Shown: positions 59,211 through 64,000 of the stretch, piece by piece | Layout of the letters: each line of letters begins with the position of its first letter | How positions within the stretch are numbered: position 1 is the first letter of the stretch | Origin: Archegozetes longisetosus | Taxonomy: Eukaryota; Arthropoda; Arachnida; Sarcoptiformes; Trhypochthoniidae | Direction: 5' to 3' | NCBI GenBank assembly: GCA_018873245.2 | Contig: JAEMBT020000003.1 | Coordinates: 1,541,843 to 1,605,842 of the forward strand | DNA length: 64,000 bases | Position numbers and translations under genes: made by a program | Notes under the pieces: model-generated | What the model was told of the DNA's origin: nothing | Database searches by the model: none | What the model saw: the letters and a program-made list of their open reading frames with translations, nothing else

Positions 59211-60266
59211 TTATCGAAAAGTTTTAATATTATTTACTTTTTGTGGTCGGATTTTGGTAGTTTCATGAGTTACTGAAATAGATGATTGAGTCGTAACCGT
59301 TTGATTACACACAAAATCTTCAGGACTCATATCGAAAATACTCATCTTCTTGTCATTACAATAAACATTATAGACGTGATTACTCTGCGGTCTATTAATA
59401 ATCCATTTCATATTACAATTGCATTTAATTGGATTTTTATCTAAATGGAGTTTATGTCCATTAACTGCCAAAAAGGGTCCAAATACTTTTTCAGGTAAAT
59501 TCTCAATCAAATTATCTTCAAAATGAATATTAATGTAATTATTCTTCAGTTCTGGTAGAAAATCATCTGCAAAACTTTTTGCAGTCAATAGATTTTTATT
59601 CAAATTAATATTAATAGTTTTACTCACATTATTAGTACTGAAATTCATACTATAATTATCCAAACTATCAATAAGGTTGTATTCAGCTCTCAATGTCTCT
59701 AAACTTGATAAATGACTGAAAGCATTTGATCCAATCTTTTTGATCGAGTTTTCGACTAAATTTATATTTTTCGCATCACCCTTGAAAGCGTTTACTGGAA
59801 TTTCCGAAATGTTGTTCTTATTCAACTTAACTGTATCCAAAATATTTAAATTTCTCATGACTGCAAATAGGCTTTGGTTAAGTTTTGGATTGTTCATAAC
59901 AGTAAAATTCTTAACAGAGCCGCTAAATGCTTTGACATCAATTGACTCTAAATCAAGATTATCCGAGATATAGATCTCATTATATTTCCCTTCAGGAAAC
60001 GTACTGTTATCGATGTGAGTGACTCGAGTGCTCTGGATATAGATTGAAGTAAACTGTATTTTACTTTCTCTGATCTGTTCTCCCATTAGTTTTAGCTCAT
60101 GATTGAACACTGTTTTTCCTGAACAGTAAAGTAAAAGTGGATTTTGTCGACAAATGCACGGAAATACGTCTTCGGATGGCGGACATCTGGTTTCACTTCT
60201 TATGAATCCAAATAATATTATTGTGAAAGCAATTGTTAAAACTGTTTGAAATAAAAAACATGACAT
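59211..60266 (-). CDS. Secreted leucine-rich-repeat protein, paralogue of 26785 gene
   Basis: Single-exon frame of 351 aa. A signal peptide (MSCFLFQTVLTIAFTIILFG) is followed by the LRR N-cap CPPSEDVFPCICRQNPLLLYC. Degenerate repeats include FPEGKYNEIYISDNLDLESI, IPVNAFKGDAKNINLVENSI and FSHLSSLETLRAEYNLIDSL. The C-cap is NPIKCNCNMKWIINRPQSNH...CNDKK...DFVC. It aligns with the 26785-27930 protein along its whole length, about half identical by eye, with long shared blocks (IKKIGSN, NIHFEDN, KCNCNMKWII). It lacks the ESSTKPTSTNY repeat tail and ends in a short basic segment (RPQKVNNIKTFR). Orientation is opposite to the paralogue. Function unknown. Confidence 0.87.
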   Translation of the reverse strand: MSCFLFQTVLTIAFTIILFGFIRSETRCPPSEDVFPCICRQNPLLLYCSGKTVFNHELKLMGEQIRESKIQFTSIYIQSTRVTHIDNSTFPEGKYNEIYISDNLDLESIDVKAFSGSVKNFTVMNNPKLNQSLFAVMRNLNILDTVKLNKNNISEIPVNAFKGDAKNINLVENSIKKIGSNAFSHLSSLETLRAEYNLIDSLDNYSMNFSTNNVSKTININLNKNLLTAKSFADDFLPELKNNYINIHFEDNLIENLPEKVFGPFLAVNGHKLHLDKNPIKCNCNMKWIINRPQSNHVYNVYCNDKKMSIFDMSPEDFVCNQTVTTQSSISVTHETTKIRPQKVNNIKTFR

Positions 60267-62966
60267 TCATACAATTCTATTTTGAAATAATATGTAGTTA
60301 ATCATACCATTCATTTTGCAATTAAATATCGAGTTTAATTTTTGAACTTTTAACATAAAATGGCTAATCAAATTATGAAAAGTACTCATATATATGTCTT
60401 AGAAGTTGAATCAGAGATTAGTTTAATCAATGAAATTTATTTTGGGTCAATTCTGTTTCAAAGCTCAAGTACTGATAAATGTAATTAAGATTAGATTAAT
60501 CTTCAGATTGAAGTCAGTCTGCTGATAATAAAAGAATTTATTTCAACTCAATTTTTTTAACAAAAATATATTAGAAATTGTTAGTATTACATAAATGAAT
60601 CTTATTTGAAACTAATTGGTAGCACAAGCGATGCCAGTTCTACCAAGTCTTGAGGTCAAGAGAGTCTAAATTTTCAAGATAATCAAATTTATCAAACGAA
60701 TGAAACTGATTCACATGTAACTCTATTTATAGCTCTAAATTTTCGACGAATTTTCTCGAATTTTATAGTTATTTCTTAGAAACTCAATTTCGAGAAATTT
60801 TGAATCTATTTAAATCAATGTCTCATCAAACATGTGAATCAAAAATTTGAGAGTTCATATGTGTTTTTAGGTAAAATTTATTGAACAATTCGAACCTTAT
60901 TTACGATTTAAGATTTTATAGGCGTAATTTTACTTATAAATGGTCCATATTCACAGGTCTAAATTATAGAAACTTAGATTCGATATTCGGCTCTCTATAA
61001 GACTTGAAGTTTAAAGTTAAATATGAATTCATTAGGCGGTTATTTGAAGTTCTTATCATCTCATAAAGTCCAAAATAAGTGAGATGACAGGTATCGCACA
61101 CATAGACAAGATGGTTTATTGTTGAACTGACCCGAGCATAGTTAACATTTTATAAGTAAAAATTTCTAAAGCGATTAGACAAATATAAAAAGAGATTTAA
61201 ATATTCGTCAATATTTAATAATCTTTTTGTGTGAATAACCTCAACTGATTCATAAATTATGAGCTTCGGTTAAAACAACGAATTAATTTAGTGGGAGAAA
61301 TATATCTTACGAAAGCAGAGTATCTTTTACCCTAAAAATACAGTATTGAAGGAATTTAATAAACTACTGGCTGACAAACTACCACTTAAATGAGCGTAAC
61401 TGTTCAAACACAAAAGTTTATTTTACTTGAGATAGACTGTATCCTTTTTGCCGTGAGAATATAGATTTCTCATCTTTAAGTTATAACGATGTTTTCACCC
61501 ACGGTAACAAACAATTTAAAATTATTATATGAATTTTCAAGCGTACTTCCTAGCTGTCACTTGAAAAGGACACTTTGCTCCTCAAATAAACCCTAATCAC
61601 TCTGATTTTCATCGAAAAACTGACTCAATGAACGGCGCTTCGCACTGTTTTACATAAATAGTACAAGAGTTGCCTTGAGCGTCTCGTCGTGACTTAAAAT
61701 AGCTCTATTGATTAAAACGTAGACAAGTATGTAAAGTTACAAAAATTAAGTAATTTTTAACAAAAGTTCCAATTTTTTTCATCACTAAAATCCATGCATC
61801 TTATAAGGTTTAGGAGATCATACTAAACAAAACAAACTTCAAACTCAATTCTTTAATAATGGTTTACGAGATTCATTTTAGAAAAGTCTTACATATTTTT
61901 GCTGATGAGAAAGTTTAAACTAAATGAATGCTAAGGAATGTAAAGATTTTTTTTTTTTTTTAGTAAAAGTTTTCTAGTTAAAGAAACTTATTGTTGCGTG
62001 TTTATCTACAGCTTTATCTGAAAAGCAACTATATTTTGACCATGAACAACACTTAGATCGTTAGTAAGTGTCTTGGAATTATTGATTATCGTAAACAATT
62101 AAATACTTCCATTATTATCATAAATAATGACGTTTCCTATTGAAGTCAACAAAGCTTCTCACATCATAACAAAAACAAAGTATAGTTAATTACAAATCTT
62201 AAAATCATGCATAAAAGTCAGGTTTCATAACCATATGACAAAATATTCTGAATTCAAGTGTTGGAAAATATGAGATAGTTTTTCCTACACAACTAAACTA
62301 AAAAACTTTATTAATAGATTGTGAACTATTATTAAGAAATTTTATTATTCTTGATTAATGAAAAACCTATTTACCGCAAATGAACAAAATACAAAATAAT
62401 TTTTCCTCTTTGAGTGAAGTCCCTTCGCTTCCATTCAACATAATGAACAGTTATGTTAGTCTAATATTTTATTGGAAATCAATTACATTTTGGCCATAAA
62501 AAGTACTTAAACCTTCAGACGATATTTTGAAACTATTCATATCAATATGCTTTGACATTTTTATTGTAATAATAAATAATGACTTCATTATTCGTCAATA
62601 GCAAAGCTTTTCATCTTATAAACACATCATTGAAAATTTCGAAAGTTCCACATAAACACACATTTTTATATGAAAAGTTTCTTCGTTCGAGTATTGGATC
62701 ATTATATTGACGGTATATTTCTGTTTGTACATGATTATCTCAAAAATAAAATTTTTACTCAAAAACTCAAGTTTGAAAATAGTATGTTGAGTATAAAACC
62801 CAAAGCTATGTACCTAATGATACCTAAACGTTTCGTATTTTCTATATATTGATTCAGTTCTGATGAAAGAAAACTTATTTATACGAAGAAATAAATTCTC
62901 TTCTTGTCTCAAAATTTATTTCAAAACAATAAAATCTTAACAACTGTTTCAAAAATTATCAGAAAA
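60267..62966. other. Intergenic, nothing recognised
   Basis: AT-rich spacer between divergent LRR and DEG/ENaC genes. It should contain both promoters. A 60-codon frame at 62670-62852 has no recognisable features. Confidence 0.5.
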
Positions 62967-64000
62967 ATGGATAGAATTTTTCGTATTCTATTTGCTCTCA
63001 TTTGTTCCATTGGATGCTTTTTGCAAATTTATAAAATATGTCAAATTTATTTCTCATACGAAACAACGACTTTCGTTAAATACGAAGACGACCTCATACT
63101 ATTTCTGCCTGCAATCACTATTTGTATTGAAAAGAAATATTTGATAAAACAACAGCATAAATCGAGTATATTTCAAAATCATTCAACAATTGATGACTAT
63201 CTAAATAATCTGACAGTTGCCCAACAGTTTGACATCTTATATTCAGAGGAACAACTTTTCAAAAACAACTGTCTTGTCATGAAACCAATCATTTTCCACA
63301 GTTCTGAAGATTATGTCAATTGTGAAATGATTTCTCCTATCAGAAAATCCATCGACTACTACAACATGTGTTTTACTCTTTTCTCTCAGTTCAATAAAGA
63401 GAATATTAAGAGATATGCCATTGATTATGATGTCAGTATCAAAAACTATTGGTTAGATATCGTAACGATCAAAATGCATCTCAATTTATCTGTCATTCAC
63501 TTATTCATTCATTCGAGAACTCAGAAGATTTCTGATTCTTATGATTATAACATGATTAAAATTTATAGAACTAAGAATGAGATATCATGTATTAAGTATC
63601 ATATAACAGAAGTTCACCTGATGCCCAAACCATATAAAACTTCTTGTGTGGATTATAGAGATTTTGGACATTATTCGAGATTAGACTGTATTCTGAAATG
63701 TAAAATCAATTTCTTGAAAGATAAGTATAAGGGATGGCCCGGAAATTACTTAACCGATAATCCTAATGATGATTATATGACAGATATTATGAGTTTAATT
63801 GGAAATGATTCGAGCTTGGATCTGAAGATAAGTAAAAGTTGTCGAAAAAGTTGTGGATTTGATAACGATTGTTTTAAGGAATATTTTAATTTTTTCGAAT
63901 CTAAAATCATTAACAAATCTGAATCTTCTTTTGTCATCAATATTTTCCCACCTGATTTTCCGAATCTTGTATATACTCACTCTCCGAAAATTCAAATCGA
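62967..64000 (+). CDS. DEG/ENaC (amiloride-sensitive) sodium channel subunit, 3' end off window
   Basis: Plasma-membrane, trimeric cation channel subunit of the degenerin/ENaC/pickpocket family. An uninterrupted 344-codon frame runs off the right edge. After a short N-terminus (MDRIFRILF) comes TM1 (LICSIGCFLQIYKICQIYFS). The post-TM1 family signature LPAITICIEKKY follows (usually FPAVTIC). The extracellular domain holds family-like cysteine pairs: PYKTSCVDYRDF, RLDCILKCKINF, and KSCRKSCGFDNDCFKEYF. TM2 and the selectivity filter are not yet reached. The N-terminus is very short and lacks the usual cytoplasmic HG gating motif, so an upstream exon may be missing, or this is a divergent lineage-specific subunit. 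No introns in the part seen. Confidence 0.85.
   Translation, partial: MDRIFRILFALICSIGCFLQIYKICQIYFSYETTTFVKYEDDLILFLPAITICIEKKYLIKQQHKSSIFQNHSTIDDYLNNLTVAQQFDILYSEEQLFKNNCLVMKPIIFHSSEDYVNCEMISPIRKSIDYYNMCFTLFSQFNKENIKRYAIDYDVSIKNYWLDIVTIKMHLNLSVIHLFIHSRTQKISDSYDYNMIKIYRTKNEISCIKYHITEVHLMPKPYKTSCVDYRDFGHYSRLDCILKCKINFLKDKYKGWPGNYLTDNPNDDYMTDIMSLIGNDSSLDLKISKSCRKSCGFDNDCFKEYFNFFESKIINKSESSFVINIFPPDFPNLVYTHSPKIQI

Overview
This is eukaryotic nuclear DNA from an animal, most likely an arthropod. It is AT-rich. Genes are split by GT-AG introns that are sometimes very short (62-64 bp), and there are no operons. An arthropod is suggested by a gustatory-receptor-type seven-helix protein, a DEG/ENaC channel gene, and several Tc1/mariner and hAT transposons. 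A mite or other chelicerate, or a springtail, would fit, but the sequence does not fix the species.

Host genes, left to right: a DNAJB-type Hsp40 co-chaperone (minus, 3' exon beyond the left edge); a complete seven-exon very-long-chain enoyl-CoA reductase (TECR, plus, 4615-7595); a two-exon small secreted protein of unknown family (minus, 9703-10204); a divergent choline/ethanolamine kinase (minus, 17219-18393); a gustatory receptor (minus, 21148-22230); a secreted leucine-rich-repeat protein (plus, 26785-27930) with an inverted paralogue 32 kb away (minus, 59211-60266); a six-exon secreted GH78 alpha-L-rhamnosidase (minus, 28735-33580); a small multi-helix membrane protein (plus, 50847-51254) with a broken duplicate at 43421-43835; and the start of a DEG/ENaC channel (plus, 62967 to the right edge).

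The right two thirds is a transposon graveyard. It holds two broken hAT elements (23619-26053, and about 52450-55095 with a further insertion), a DD37E-like mariner (40325-41614), a rosa-like mariner with a nested MITE (44075-45923), further TIR elements, a 5'-truncated LINE tail with an ATT microsatellite, and a tRNA-derived SINE with a perfect 15-bp target duplication (42340-42681). It also holds two large palindromes (47836-48757 and 57373-58096) and two elements whose inverted ends are arrays of short motifs (48940-49710 and 56065-56776). Several of these have no obvious named class and are the best candidates for something undescribed.

The genes do not form one pathway. The most notable host gene is the rhamnosidase. 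This is mainly a bacterial and fungal enzyme family, here with introns and a signal peptide, which suggests acquisition by horizontal transfer and use against plant or microbial rhamnosides.
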